A stretch of 64,000 nucleotides of DNA from NCBI RefSeq assembly GCF_037893015.1, contig NC_133658.1, positions 55,702,498 to 55,766,497 of the forward strand. Reading direction: 5' to 3'. The stretch is from Macrotis lagotis (lineage: Eukaryota; Chordata; Mammalia; Peramelemorphia; Peramelidae). Of the stretch, positions 1 to 11,499 are shown piece by piece (within the stretch, counting starts at the first letter, position 1; every line of letters starts with the position of its first letter). Both the position numbers and the translations under genes were made by a program. The notes under the pieces were generated by a model. It was not told the DNA's origin. It searched no databases and was given only the letters and a program-made list of their open reading frames with translations.

Positions 1-600
1 ATTTTTATTAAGAGAAACATAAAGAAGTTTGTTGTTGTTAATTCAGCATACCTAGCTCAGACTTTAAACAGAGGGATTCCCTATAGATGGTGCCATTGTC
101 TAGATGCTTTAATTTGTGAGTGCCTTGGTGCTAATTGCATTAAGCCTTGGAACATTGTATGAGAGTCACAACCACTTAAGTAACCCTAGCATAACTATTC
201 ACACAGGGAAAAAAGTGGATGAAGAGTAACTATGATATATTGTTGGACAAACTATTGAGATGATTTATCAGCCCATAGATGTTGGACAGATGCTATGTGT
301 GGAAAGTGTTCTGAGTCTAGAATGCAGTAAAGAAGAAGACTGGATTGCATTTAGGAAATTGTATAGTTTTTTAAAATGACCCCAAGCTGGTCCCTGAAGC
401 AAAGGCTCATCTTTTCAATAATAGTTTTCTAGTGACGCTATACTGTTGTGAGTTATATTACTGACTATGCAAAATTAAAGTCATAGATCACTCAAAGGCC
501 AATGGAGAGGCACAGGGTTGATGTCAGTAGGATGCCATTCAACCCCAGCAAACAATCTTATGGAAGAAGATAGATGCACAATAGCTACAAATTACCTAAC
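1..600. other. No recognised feature
   Basis: AT-rich unique-looking sequence. I see no repeat family, RNA gene or convincing open frame. Confidence 0.5.
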
Positions 601-602
601 TT

Positions 603-795
603 TTTAAGATTTTTAAAGTGTTTTACAATTATTATCTCATTTGATAATTACAACAAAACCCTGGAAGACTGGAATTATTATGATCCCTGTCTTACAGTTA
701 ATATTTTTCCTAGTTAAGTCTGGGGAAAGTTAAGGGACTCAACAAGACCACAGAGGTAACTGCGTGACCCTGCACAGGTCATTTAACCTTATAAA
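603..795 (-). mobile_element. CORE-SINE (MIR/MAR1-like), degraded
   Basis: Read on the minus strand it has the MIR/MAR1 order. The plus strand shows the tail (AAAGTGTTTTACAATTATTA, then TATCTCATTTGATAATTACA) followed by a poor match to the 'lower threshold, protein-like' middle (GGGAAAGTTAAGGGACTCAA). Confidence 0.6.
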
Positions 796-800
796 TGCTT

Positions 801-1237
801 ATTTCCTTTCTCCTTCCCTGCTTTCTCCACATCTCAGACAACTCATGTGCGGACTGATTACTAAACTACATTCAGAAAAAGAGTCTCCTGATTAGGAAGT
901 TCTCCCCATCAATGAAATAAGTTCTAAACCATGAAAGACAGAGAAAAGGATTAGAGTATCTCTCTCTTTTTTTTAGTCTTAGCAAAAGATAACACTTAAG
1001 GTTTTTTCCTCCTCTGGCAACTAACAATGTCCTCATATCTGGAAGAAGACTTTCCCAAGAGTGTATGGATCCCCTGTGGAAGCTTCCTGGGAAAACATGA
1101 AAAAGATAGTGACCCAAGATGTGGGGTGGAGAGATCACAGTTAATATCATTTGTGGAACTACCTGCTTTGATGAGACCATGACTCCATCAAAGTATTCTT
1201 CAAATACCTATATGATTCATGGGTAATGAACGGGAAT
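801..1237. other. No recognised feature
   Basis: Nothing identifiable. A 102-codon minus-strand open frame (872-1180) has no recognisable domain and no coding support. Confidence 0.45.
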
Positions 1238-1580
1238 GATCAATCAACCAGTCAATAAACATTTTAGGGTTCCTACTATGTGCCATATACGGCCAAGCTC
1301 TGGAGAATATAAAGGCAAAAAGTTCTCATTCTCAAGGAACTCAGAGTCTACTGGGGAGACAACTTGCAGATAACCAGGTACAAACTACAGACAGAATAAA
1401 ATGGAGGTAATCAAGAGAGAAAAGTAATTTGAATTATGAATGTTGAAAGAAGCTAGAAAATTCAGAAAGCAGAGATAAGATGAGGAGGGAGAACATTTCA
1501 GACAGCCAGGGAAAATACAGAGAGGCAGGAGATGGGGTATCTTGTTTGAGGAAAAGGAAGGAGGACAGCAAAATTGAAGA
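1238..1580 (-). mobile_element. L2 LINE 3' end, antisense
   Basis: The plus strand reads as the reverse complement of an L2 3' end: CAATAAACATTTTAGGG, CCTACTATGTGCCATATA, CTCAAGGAACTCAGAGTCTA and then GAGGAGGGAGAACATTTCAG. This order is the L2 3' UTR followed by the end of ORF2. The left edge is the L2 3' terminus. Confidence 0.75.
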
Positions 1581-1583
1581 GAG

Positions 1584-1585
<2 letters not shown>

Positions 1586-1631
<46 letters not shown>
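1586..1631. repeat. (TG)n microsatellite
   Basis: About 23 uninterrupted TG units directly after the L2 fragment. Confidence 0.98.
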
Positions 1632-1633
<2 letters not shown>

Positions 1634-1924
1634 GGTATAAAAAAGTAGTAATTGTGTTCACAGTTGTAAGTGTTTATATGACTTATACCCAGGTGGGTAG
1701 AGATGGTGGCTGAACAAGGACATTTATGTCATTTCTTTTTATGTTGTCATGTTTATATTCATTTGTATTTGTAGTGTTTCCTTCTATTAGGTGCAGTGAC
1801 AGATGAAATTATTGACCTATATAACATATAGGATGTTGGTTTACCTGAATTTGCATAGTAAATCTTTTTAAGTGAATTAGATAGACAGGTTGTATTATTC
1901 TGACAAAGACTCATTTATTGTGGA

Positions 1925-2085
1925 AATGTTTGGAACCATGGGGGCTAGTTTGAGCCTTGCCCTTCTGTGACCTCCCCCTCTTTGGACCTCCCTTTTCTCT
2001 GCTATAAAAAAAATGTAGGGTTGGGCTCAATGAGACCCAAAGTCCCTTCCAGCTCTGATATTCTATGGTTCCATGATGCTATGAC
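1925..2085 (+). mobile_element. CORE-SINE, 3' part
   Basis: The tail GTCCCTTCCAGCTCTGATAT followed by TCTATGGTTCCATGATGC is the typical 3' end of one marsupial CORE-SINE subtype. The head is poorly preserved. Confidence 0.6.
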
Positions 2086-2560
2086 TGTGTCATCCATTTC
2101 AGGCTTGGAGGCCATGGGGTTAAGCACATTTTATGAGCACTAAATCACTTAAGATGGAAAATAAACAAGTTATAGGGTCTAGATTACATCAAGAATGAGT
2201 AAAATGGCATAGATAAAAATGAAAACCAAGTCAAGTCTTCACCCAAACTGAACCCTGGGAGGGTTAGAGAAGTTCAAGTATCTTTTGTAGCCAAGGTCAG
2301 TCATCAAAGCATGAAGAAAGAGTGGAGCAGGAAATACTGGCTTTGTGGTACTTTGGATAGAATCCAAGAAATCCTGGAAATTTCATGAGGACTCTTTTTC
2401 TCATGTGAATTCCAACCTGACTGACCCTGCCCAAGCAAAGGATTTTGCACACAAAAGACACTCACTAAGTATTTGTTAAATTTGAAATGTCAGACCTGTA
2501 AAGTCCAGATATACTTTGAATAGGAATCCCAAAACTTACCTGTTTAGAAAACAATATTAG
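2086..2560. other. No recognised feature
   Basis: Unique-looking sequence with no identifiable element. Confidence 0.45.
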
Positions 2561-2800
2561 GTAGCTTTTATAGAGTGCTTCAAGATTTTCAAAATACTTT
2601 ACAAATACTATTGTATGTCATTTTCTTCTCAAAACAATCCTAAGAGGTAGGTGCTATATTTATCCATATTTTACAGATAAAAAAACAGAATGTGAGAGAA
2701 TTAAATGACTTGTTCAGGGTCACACAGTTAGTGAGTGCCTGATTGAAACTTAGGATATGATCTTAGGTCTTCCTGAGTTCAAGTGCAGCATTCTATTCTT
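2561..2800 (-). mobile_element. CORE-SINE (MAR1-like)
   Basis: Minus-strand copy. The plus strand shows CAAAATACTTTACAAATACT, AAGAGGTAGGTGCTATA, TTTTACAGATAAAAAAACAG, GGTCACACAGTTAGTGAGTG and TCTTAGGTCTTCCTGAGTTC in the expected order. It is nearly full length. Confidence 0.8.
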
Positions 2801-3086
2801 TGTACAGCATAACTACCTTTTAAAAATCCATTTAAAGGAATATAATTTGATTTTTAAAAACCAATTATGCTCTGAATTTAGACATCATAATAGCACATCT
2901 CTGGTGTCTCTTTGTAACATTCAAGTACTAGTAGGTAACAGTGAGTTATGGTGCCCAGTGATGGACAGTTTATCTATTCAAGGACAAGTCTTCTTCAATA
3001 GAGAGATGCCTCATTATTCAAAGGTTAATGAAAAGGGCATGCATCTTTGGGGGCTGGAGTCAATGTGTTTTTCTAAAGCATAGGTC

Positions 3087-3602
3087 TGATCATATCAATT
3101 CCCATGCTCATGCCCATGCCCAGTCCTTCTTTCAGGATCAGCTCTAATGATCTCTGTTTGACATAAGGCTTTTCAGACACAACCTGGCTCATTTTCTACC
3201 TTTGCATTTTTTTTCTCTTACCCTACTCTGCTCCACATATTCTATGATCCAGTGATATCAACTTATGTGCTGGTCCTCATATATGCCATTTCATTTTGTG
3301 TTGTTGTCTTGAATGCTCTCCAACCTAACCAACATTTCTTGAAATATCTGGTTTCTTTCAGCACATCTTAAATGTCTACTTCTTCTAAGGGACCTTCCTG
3401 GTCAATCCTTTCTTCCTTCTCCTCTATAATTTCCTAATATTTATCATGTATGTGACTGTTTATTTACAAGTTGTGTCCCCCAATACAATGTAAGCTCTTT
3501 GAGGGCAGTAGATTTTCTTTTGATTTCACTCTTCTAATTTCTGATGCTTATTTTAGTATCCAGGACATAGAAAGTGCTCAATAATTGTTTGGTGCTCAGG
3601 AA
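3087..3602 (+). mobile_element. L2 LINE 3' end
   Basis: Sense copy. It reads through the typical L2 C-terminal and 3' UTR landmarks: TTTGCATTTTTTTTCTC region, CTAAGGGACCTTCCTGGTCA, CTAATATTTATCATGTATGT, AATGTAAGCTCTTTGAGGGC and AAGTGCTCAATAATTGTTTG. No open frame survives. Confidence 0.85.
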
Positions 3603-4212
3603 ACAGATATAAATACAAAATGAATCTTGCTCTTGTGTGGCTCCATTTTGCTTCTGTAGTGAAAATATGGTGGCAAAAGAGACCAGCAAAAAATATGGGA
3701 GAGAATGAGGGAACTACACAGGAGGAAAAGGTGTGCATAGGTTGTCATGATGTATTGAAGGACAAGTGAACAGTGTACAGAGAACAATGGCACATGATAC
3801 AAGTGACTTTGATATGCTCCCTAATATTTTGCATAGATTGTGTGTAGTAGGGAATAAAACTCATGTTTCTTGAATTGACTAACATGCATGCTAATTGTTT
3901 TTTTATGGAGAAGAAAATACTTGTCCCATAGCTAGGCTGGATGAAAGCAATTAAATAATACAGAGCAGACTGCCATAGTAGAGGACTAAACTTGGTGTAA
4001 GATACAGGAGACCTAGGTCTGACACATAGTAAATGCGTAAATTAATAATTGCTTGTTGTAAATAGTAAATTGATGATTACTTGTTGATTGACTCACTCAC
4101 ACTAAGTTGTTTTATGACTAATGACAAAACAAACATACAAGAGTAGCTTACTAACAGCTCATGAAGTACAACTAAATGGTTCAGTGAGTAGTTAGAGACT
4201 AGCTCTCCACCA
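3603..4212. other. No clear feature
   Basis: Mostly unique sequence. About 3955-4040 may be a very decayed SINE (GGAGACCTAGGTCTGAC), too weak to call. Confidence 0.4.
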
Positions 4213-4521
4213 GGGCAGCAAGATAGTGTGGTGGTAGATCACTGGCCATAGAGTAAGGAAGACCTGAGTTCAATTCCAGCCTCAGACACTTAACTAGCTA
4301 TGAGATCTTGGCAAGTCACTTAACTCTGATTGCCTCACATCCAGGCCTATCTTCAGTCAACCTGATCCATATCTGGCCACTGGACCCAGATGATTCTAGA
4401 GGAGAAAGTGAGGTTGGTCACTTTGCTCAGTCCCATCTCACTCAAAACCAATTCATGTGCTTGTCATGGCATCACCTCCCTGATGTAATGGTCTTCTTTG
4501 AGAACGAAAGACAAACATCAG
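4213..4521 (+). mobile_element. SINE type B, near full length
   Basis: The tRNA-like head starts at GGGCAGCAAGATAGTGTGG. The SINE body (GACCTGAGTTCAATTCCAGC) follows, then the long tail with GGCCACTGGACCCAGATGAT and ATGGTCTTCTTTGAGAACGA. Confidence 0.9.
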
Positions 4522-4529
4522 AGTGTAGC

Positions 4530-4735
4530 CCATGGAATCAGGAAGACAAATACATATTCCACCTCATATATTTATGTAAGTGAGCAAACCACTTACTCTC
4601 GATGTACTTCAGATTCTTCATTGTGAAATGAGGATAATCACAGCACCGCCCTCCCAGGGTTGCTGTGAGAATCTAATGAATTAATATATATGAAGGGCTT
4701 TTAAAGTGTTATATAGATGCTTATTATTATTACCA
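4530..4735 (+). mobile_element. CORE-SINE (MAR1-like)
   Basis: Right half is clear: TTCATTGTGAAATGAGGATA, CCCAGGGTTGCTGTGAGAAT and AAAGTGTTATATAGATGCTT. The left half is decayed. It lies immediately after the type B SINE. Confidence 0.7.
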
Positions 4736-4740
4736 GGAAG

Positions 4741-5716
4741 TTGCAACTCCAGCTCTATTCTAAGATTCTTAATCCCAACAATAGCTTGTTAACTTTAGTT
4801 AGCTGTAATCAAACACAAACCATGTTGTTCCTGAAGCTGTTACTGGGGGAATGCATTAGATTGGGTTATGTTCTATTATGATGTGGTGCTTGTGTATTAT
4901 ATTGCACAATATTTTACATAGCACACATAACCTTGTTTATACTTTCATATTCATTTCATACCCCCCCTGCAATTTAAAAAATATCACTCTAACCCCAATT
5001 CTTTTCTTCCTGAAAAGTTTGCTGGTAATTTCTGGTGGGGTTTTTGCAATTTGGCTGTCAAAATTTCTTCAAGAGCCCATTGTTCTTCGTTGCTGCCTAA
5101 TTTTTATTTCTTCAGTCGGGATAAACAGCCCTCATGAGACATCTGTTTAGTTTCCAAGGGGGTCCTGGTTTGAGGAGAGCCGGCCATTGATTGCAACCTT
5201 AGAAAGCCTCCCACCCCCCACTCTAACTCCCCCAGCCCAGCTGCTCCAGAGCAAAATAAAACTGGTAACATGTGCCTCTAAATTAAACTTTAAAACAATA
5301 TCCTTGCCCATAAAAGCCCTCAAATAGTACTTCTTTATGCACTCAGGGCCAAGAGGGCTTTGGCAGTACAGACTGCCAATCATTCTCTTCTTAGCCCTGG
5401 AGTCCTAATTAGAAGTGTGCTTCAGTGAGAGACTTTTCATGGGAGTCATGGAGAGATGGGAGCAGAAATGGTGCTGCCTCATCCAACAAACTTTTCAGAA
5501 TTATGACCAACATGGAACTTTTGGGGGTCTCTCAAAACCAATCTTTCTACTATCCTGTTGGAAATCATGTACTTGCTTTCAACTGTGAATCTGTTTAGAC
5601 TGATGTGATTCTATGGATGTTCCCAGTCTGATAGAAGAACCACTGGGTATTTTCTTGGCAATAGAAGGGTAGGGGGTGTCTTGAACTAGAAAGAGCCTAA
5701 TCTTACTCCTTCCTTT
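4741..5716. other. No recognised feature
   Basis: Unique-looking sequence of nearly 1 kb. Open frames at 4878-5150 (plus) and 5147-5383 (minus) show no domain or codon signal. Confidence 0.45.
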
Positions 5717-6052
5717 TGATGATGATGATGATGTTTGTCCTTTGTTTTCAAAGAAGACCTTGACATCAGGGAAGGTGATGCTATGACCAGCATGGGAATT
5801 GAATTTGTGTGTATATGGGGTTGGGGCTGTGCCAAGTCACCTGTCTCACATTCTTCTCCTGAAATATCTGGGTCCAGTGGCAAGATTTGAATCAGGACAA
5901 CTGGAGATGACCTTGGGTTCAAGGCAAACAGGTTTAAGTAACTTGTATAAGGTCACCCAGCTAGTAAGTATCAAATGTCTGAGGCTGGATTTGAACTCAA
6001 ATTCTTCTGATTCCAAGGCCAGGGCTCTATCCGCTGTGCCACCTCGTTGCCC
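5717..6052 (-). mobile_element. SINE type B, near full length, antisense
   Basis: Begins on the plus strand with a (GAT)n stretch and TGTTTGTCCTTTGTTTTCAA, the reverse complement of the type B tail. It ends with TCTATCCGCTGTGCCACCTC, the reverse complement of the tRNA-like head. Confidence 0.9.
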
Positions 6053-6054
6053 TT

Positions 6055-6140
6055 CCTTTTACAGAAGGGGCAATGGAGGGAGCCTCAGAGGGAGGATAAG
6101 ACTTGCCCAAAGTCACTAACTAGTAGAGGCAAAATTATAA
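6055..6140 (-). mobile_element. CORE-SINE fragment
   Basis: TTTACAGAAGGGGCAATGGA followed by GACTTGCCCAAAGTCACTAA is a short minus-strand piece of the CORE-SINE middle. Confidence 0.5.
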
Positions 6141-6149
6141 ACCATCAGT

Positions 6150-6870
6150 CCACAAGTATTTACTGATTGCTTACAATGAATCCAGTTCCATACTTATCTC
6201 TGGGAATACAAAGAACGCCTCAACAGTTTGTCTCAAGGAGTTTAGTTTCTAATGGCATAGAGAACATGCAAATAATAGATTTGAGATCTATAAGTGTAGG
6301 TGGGAGATAATCTTAGAGCAGATCGACTTCAATAGCATGATGGGGGGAGAGTGGGAAGGGACCCCCATAGATGGGAGGGATGGGGAAGTCCAAAGACAGA
6401 AGGAAGGAGGTAGAGAGAGCATTCCAAGCATGGGGAGATGGCCGTTACAAAGACTCAGAGAAATAGGAGGTACAGGGTTGTTGTGTTCAAGGCCAGTGGA
6501 GCTAGATCATAGAGCTCAGGGAGGGGAGTAAAGTATAAGATGCCTGGAAAGGAAGGAGGAGCCTAAGTTATGAAGAGCTTAAAATGCCAGAGCGAGGAGT
6601 TTACATTTGATCCTGGAAGTATTAGGGGACCACTCTTTGGTTTATTGAATGGGGGTGGGGAGGTGACATGGTAAGACCTAAGCTTTAGGAAAATCACCTT
6701 GGCAGTTAAAGAAAGGTTGTTTTGGAATGGGTAGACGAGGCAGGGAGAGCAATTAGAAGGCTATTGCAGTAGTTTTAGGGAGCGGTGATAAGAGCATGAA
6801 CCAGGGCAATGACTTGGAAGTAGAGAGTACAGAGTGTATAGAAGAGATTCTATATAGAGAGAAATGGTGA
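6150..6870 (-). mobile_element. L2 LINE, 3' UTR and end of ORF2, antisense
   Basis: A long (about 720 bp) antisense L2 copy. From left it shows the 3' terminus (TATTTACTGATTGCTTACAA), TCTCAAGGAGTTTAGTTTCT, then ORF2-derived parts: GAGAGCATTCCAAGCATGGG, TAGGAAAATCACCTTGGCAG and AGAAGGCTATTGCAGTAGTT. The last corresponds to the conserved 'LDYCNS' region of L2/CR1 read in reverse. No coding potential remains. Confidence 0.85.
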
Positions 6871-6959
6871 AATCCATTGCTTTCTCATCTACCTGTCAGA
6901 GCATGTTTACAATTACTGCTATTTTCAAGCAAAGACAACTGTTGTCTTATGACTTTTTA

Positions 6960-7070
6960 TAGCACTGCCTCACATAAATCCAATTCGTTCACAAGTCAAG
7001 ATAGCACTCTCCTGATGTCATTGATCTTCTGAGAATGAAGGATAAACAACGACAGCAGCAACAACAACAA
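6960..7070 (+). mobile_element. SINE type B tail, 5' truncated
   Basis: Only the tail is present: CATAAATCCAATTCGTTC, CTCCTGATGTCATTGATCTT and GAGAATGAAGGATAAACAAC, ending in an (ACA/GCA)n stretch. Confidence 0.75.
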
Positions 7071-7074
7071 AAGG

Positions 7075-7740
7075 GGAATCTGACTTTCCTTTTGTCAACT
7101 GACTGAAGATGGGGAACTGCAGTGTAGGCAAAGCGGGATGGGCTCCTGGCTTCATGAAAACAGAGAGGGTGTATGGGAAAGAGTACTAGTATGAGAGAAA
7201 AGAGACTGGAATTTGTCACTGGTTTCTTATGTCACTGTAAGGAGAAATGCTCAGTTATTCCTACTGTGGTTGCATTTATGTTTGCCATAGCAGCTGGAAG
7301 GTCTAAAACAATTGGCAGCAGCAAGAGCAGCTTCAATGAATAGAATGTACAAAACTTGAAAAAAATCTCATAATTTCTCTGGTTATCAGTTTCCCTATTT
7401 GCAAAATGAGAGAGTAGAATTTTCTTCAGATATTTGAAGATCTCTTTATGGAGGAAGGGACAAACCTTGTTTTATTCAGCTTAAGAGGGCAACATAAAAA
7501 GGCAATGTTTTAATTGAATATAAGGAATAATTTTCTTGACAATTAAAGCTCTCCCCAAATGAAATGAGTTATCTTGGAAGGAGCTAAGATTTCCACTCCT
7601 GGAGGCCTTGAGCTAAATGACCACTTTCTGGGTTGTCATCGAAGAAAGTCCTACTCAGGTAGTTGGGTTGAACTGGGGAGCTTCTGAGGTCCCTTCTTTC
7701 TGTGTTTCCCTTCCATTTTCCAATGATGAGATTTTGTGAT
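7075..7740. other. Mostly unique, small SINE remnants
   Basis: Faint CORE-SINE remnants at about 7375-7440 (TCAGTTTCCCTATTTGCAAA) and 7650-7735 (CTTCTGAGGTCCCTTCTTTC). Nothing else recognised. Confidence 0.45.
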
Positions 7741-8227
7741 TTTTGAGGACATGTATTTTTTCTTTCATTTTAATATTAATTTAAATATTGACATTGATGA
7801 TCAGTTTAACCATATTTCTGGCCTTTAAATCAATTCATTCAATATAAAGCATCACAAATCATTTGCTTTAAGTTCCTCTCAGGATTCTTTGTCCTTTCAT
7901 TGTTGTTCACTTTTCCTTGTATATGGTCATATACAAGAATCTCTGACTTTACTATTGTTTTGCATTATTACATTAAAGGTCCTTGAAGGTTCCTCTGTTT
8001 GCCTTTTCATTGCCAACCATATTAGTTTTTCATTACACTGTTTTACCACAATTATTGTTCATTCCTTGGGTTGGTGAACATGTATTCCAATTTTTTATAA
8101 TTCTTTCTGACCCTGTTATGAAAATCTTAGACAGGTCTCCTTTGACGGGGAGAGGACTGGTTCTGATAACACTTTCAGAGTATTTTTCTACTATTTTCAA
8201 ACTATCTGATTAGTTTATTTTCTTTTT

Positions 8228-8367
8228 TGTTTTTGTAAGGCAATAGGTTAAGTGTCTTGCTCAAGGTCACAAAACTAGTAAAGTATAAAGGTCTGACTTT
8301 AGATTTGAACTCAGGTCCTCCTGACTCCAGAACCAGTTCTCTATCCATTGTGCCACTTAGCTGCTTC
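8228..8367 (-). mobile_element. SINE type A, antisense, inside L1
   Basis: GTTTTTGTAAGGCAATAGGT through CTATCCATTGTGCCACTTAG is a full type A SINE in reverse. Flanking T/A-rich repeats (TTTATTTTC and TTTAATTATTT) are compatible with an imperfect target duplication. Confidence 0.85.
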
Positions 8368-9164
8368 CATTTAATTATTTTTTTACTCTATGTTGCTCAT
8401 CAGAAAGAATATACAAGCTTTGTATTCTGATGGCAAAGAGTGAGTATACTTTATTCTCCTGCATTGAACTTCATTACTTATAAATTATACCATTTTGGTA
8501 GATGCGAGGTAAAAACTTACAGTTCTTTTGAGTGGGTTAATTAGTACAATTAGATGTTTTTCAAGACCTCATTAACTATTTGTAATTCTTAATAATTATC
8601 CTTTGATTATTTATCCATTAAGTAAAAGGAATTAACAATGTGATGTTTTAACTGTTTCTTGTATATTCGGATGGCAAGTTTTATTGGTCATTTACTGGAA
8701 ATATTTTACTTAGTCTTCTTTTTCTTGTTTTTTCAATCACATGGTCAAGCATATTTCTTTTCTCCCCAATAATACCTTTGGTAGAGCTGTAAAAAATTCA
8801 TCCTTCCTCTACAGTCGAGATAAATATTCCATTTTCTTTCTTTTTACACTTTAAATAATTAAAGTTTCTCATATAGTTGGAAACTTTAGGCGTTACTAAG
8901 GCTAAGATTATGTAAAAATTTGCTTTGCTGGCAGAGTACTAATCAGTTTTCTCGAATACATTTGAAAAATAATGAACATCTTTTTGATTTTTTCTATAAA
9001 TTTATCAATCTTTTCTATACATTTGGTTGAATGTTTGGTGCAGCTGCTCTACTTAATTGGTTTACTCATCTATTTTGCTTCCTGTACCAGATATTGTTGA
9101 TACTTTTCGTTATTTTCTTTATATTTAGTCTGCATATACATTTTTCAGTGTTTTTCTTGTTTCC

Positions 9165-9290
9165 CCTTTTATAATGGTAAGTTCCTTGGGAATAGGGATT
9201 GTCTCTTTCTTTGTATTTCAATCTCTAATGCTTAGCATAGTTCTTAGTACAAAGGAGTAGTTTAATAAATACTTATTAACTAACTTTTAT
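9165..9290 (+). mobile_element. L2/L3-type LINE 3' terminus
   Basis: GGTAAGTTCCTTGGGAATAG, TTTGTATTTCAATCTCTAAT, GCTTAGCATAGTTCTTAGTA and TTTAATAAATACTTATTAAC follow the L2/L3 3' end in order. It sits inside the older L1. Confidence 0.7.
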
Positions 9291-9954
9291 ATGTTTTAAT
9301 GTTTTAGGAGTGCAATATCACTTTTCTGCTTGTGTTCCAGCCTATGTGTTGCTGGTTTGCTTACTTTTCCACCTAGATATAATTTAGATTTCTGTCTAAT
9401 TCTCAAAAGGAGCCTCTTGGCAGTTTGATATAATAATAGATATATAAATCAATTTAAGGAGTATTGCCATTTTTCTATATTAATATTCATATCCATATAC
9501 TAGTCCTGGGTCCTAATGCAGGTCTGGATAGGTTAATTTTCAAACATTTGATGATATTTGTTATTATTATTGAAAAAGGTGGTTTTTTAAAAATTATGTT
9601 TTCTGATTATTTATTTTGAGACAATAAGAGTATAGGAGACTTTCATAGGTTAAACTTGTGTCCTTAACTTTGCTGAATTAAATTATTGCTTACATTAATT
9701 TTTTGTTTTGGTTAGGTTGAATTTTTCTAGATTTTCTGTAATATCATCTACAAATTGTGATTTTTGACCTTTTCATTTATGTGTTAATCCCTATAGAATT
9801 TTTTTTGTCCTTTTTGAATTTGCTAGGAATGCCTAACACTGTTAAATAAAAACTGTGAGAGTATCCTCATTTTGTAACTGTTTTTAGTGGGAATGTTTCT
9901 AGTATTCATCTATTGCAAAGATATTTTTCTAAGCTAGCTAGGCAGTTTCTAAAG

Positions 9955-10207
9955 TAAGGAGTGATACTTAAGCAGTACAGTGGATCGTGCCAGAGCCTGG
10001 AGTCAGGAAGACTTATCCTCTGGAGTTCAACTCTGGCTTCAGACACTAAGCAGATCCTAGATAAGTCACTTACCCATCTTTGCCTTCGTTTCCTCATCTG
10101 TGAAATAAACTGAAGAAGGAAATGGCAGATCACTGCAGTATCTTTGCAAAGAAAATCCCTAAAGGGGTAAGAAAGAGTTGGGCATGAAAATGACTGAACA
10201 ACAAATA
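9955..10207 (+). mobile_element. SINE type C (RTE/BovB-like tail)
   Basis: A decayed tRNA-like head (AGCAGTACAGTGGATCGTGC) and SINE body are followed by the type C tail: GAAGGAAATGGCAGATCACT, TATCTTTGCAAAGAAAATCC and GAAAGAGTTGGGCATGAAAA, ending in TGACTGAACAACAAA. Confidence 0.85.
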
Positions 10208-10424
10208 ACAAAGAAAAAACTATTGCCTAGGTGTCTCTTTGAAAATTAGATGATGCTGTGTTTATCCCTTAGCCATGTTATGCCAGATTCTTTCATTCTT
10301 GTAATGGGATGAAGGTGTATCATTATACTGAAATTAGTCAAACAGTAAATAGTTATTGAGTACCTACTACTCACTCTCATTCATTCATTTGTTCCTTGAT
10401 TCATCAACTATTCATTTTATAACA

Positions 10425-10800
10425 TTTAGAGATGAAAGGAATCCAAACGATTGTCTAACTAGGGGAGCCTTTTATCTGCCAAATGTCATTTGGATATTTA
10501 TAACCTCATTTACCTGCTATATTGGCCAAAAATTTAGTTAATTCATCCCTAAAAAGTTCCTGAATTTACTGAATTTCGAGTCTCACTTGTGATTGACATT
10601 ACAGCACCAGACTATGGGCCTTATGCAGCCTAGGGACCAGAGGTTTCCCACCTCTGGTCTGACTTAATCCCCTTTATTTGAGTTGAAGAAATTGAAGTTC
10701 AGAGAAAAAAAGTCACATGTCCAATGTCACATATTAAGTGGCAAAGCCAAGATTTGAAATTGCTCTTTTTGACTATAAGTCTAGTATTTTTGCCAACCAG
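10425..10800 (-). mobile_element. CORE-SINE, split by a hAT MITE
   Basis: Left part at 10425-10460 (AGATGAAAGGAATCCAAACG). The right part resumes at 10657 with GTTCAGAGAAAAAAAGTCAC and AAGCCAAGATTTGAAATTGC. The two parts join at the 8 bp target duplication of the inserted element. Confidence 0.7.
10461..10656. mobile_element. hAT-type MITE, same family as 38657-38909
   Basis: About 196 bp flanked by 8 bp direct repeats GTCTAACT (10453-10460) and GTCTGACT (10657-10664). Its interior (TTTGGATATTTATAACCTCA, TGCTATATTGGCCAAAAATT, GAATTTACTGAATTTCGAGT) matches the interior of the 38.7 kb element. It is too short for a transposase, so non-autonomous. Confidence 0.8.
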
Positions 10801-10861
10801 ACCACATATGCACAACTACACAGAGATATTGAAAGTTAGAGGAAGGAGAGATTTCAGTTGG

Positions 10862-11026
10862 TTTTTTTTTTTTTTTTTTTTTTAGGTTTTTGCAAGGTAG
10901 CAGGGTAAATGGCTTGCCCAAGGCCACACAGCTAGGTAATTAGTAAGTGTCTGAGGCTGGATTTGAACTCAGGTACTCCTGACTCCAGGGCCGGTGCTCT
11001 ATCCACTGCATTACCTAGCCACCCCC
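10862..11026 (-). mobile_element. SINE type A, antisense
   Basis: A 22-base T run (the reversed A tail) is followed by GGTTTTTGCAAGGTAGCAGG and ends with CTATCCACTGCATTACCTAG. It is well preserved, hence fairly young. Confidence 0.93.
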
Positions 11027-11299
11027 TGATTGTTTTAGTTTGACATATATGTGTGGTGTGGGGTGGGGTGGAGTGGCAATCAGTGAGACTTCATAGAGGA
11101 AGTGACTTGAACATTCAAGCTAACTTTGTGGAAACTCATCATAAATTGAAGCTGAGAAAACTTAAATGACTTTCTCAAGATCAAATAACTAGTAAATGGA
11201 ATATTCAGAACTCAAAACTGAGTCATAAAATCATGGGATTTAAAATGGAAAGGAACCTGAGAAATTATCTTTCTGATCCTTCTGGTTTCTGGGTTATTC

Positions 11300-11490
11300 A
11301 GTGTATAGTACAAATTTGTTCTCAGACACAAATTGTGTGACTCTGAGCAAATTATTTCATTTTGTTTGTCTCTGTTTTCTCATCTGTAAAATGAGTTGGA
11401 GAAGGAAATTGTAAACCACTTGAGAATCTATGCCAAGAAAACCCCAAATGGATCATGGAGGGTTGGACATGACTGAACAACAATGATAAA
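11300..11490 (+). mobile_element. SINE type C, 5' decayed
   Basis: TGTCTCTGTTTTCTCATCTG, AGTTGGAGAAGGAAATTGTA, GCCAAGAAAACCCCAAATGG and GGGTTGGACATGACTGAACA give the type C tail. Just upstream (about 11120-11290) are weak minus-strand CORE-SINE traces. Confidence 0.8.
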
Positions 11491-11499
11491 CAATAAAAT

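Larger units (their letters stand above)
7741..9910 (-). mobile_element. Old L1 LINE, antisense, heavily decayed
   Basis: AT-rich antisense L1. Near the right end the reverse complement encodes a remnant of the L1 reverse transcriptase motif (SQFLFNSV, about 9815-9855). Around 8490-8640 it resembles an antisense L1 untranslated-type region (TTTTGGTAGATGCGAGGTAA). Stops occur throughout. A type A SINE (8228-8367) and probably an L2 tail (9165-9290) are inserted. The extent is approximate. Confidence 0.6.

Noticed and set aside
1434-1713. Short frames with HTHTHT or VCVCVC
   Set aside because: Translation of (TG)n. The same applies at 39661-39919.
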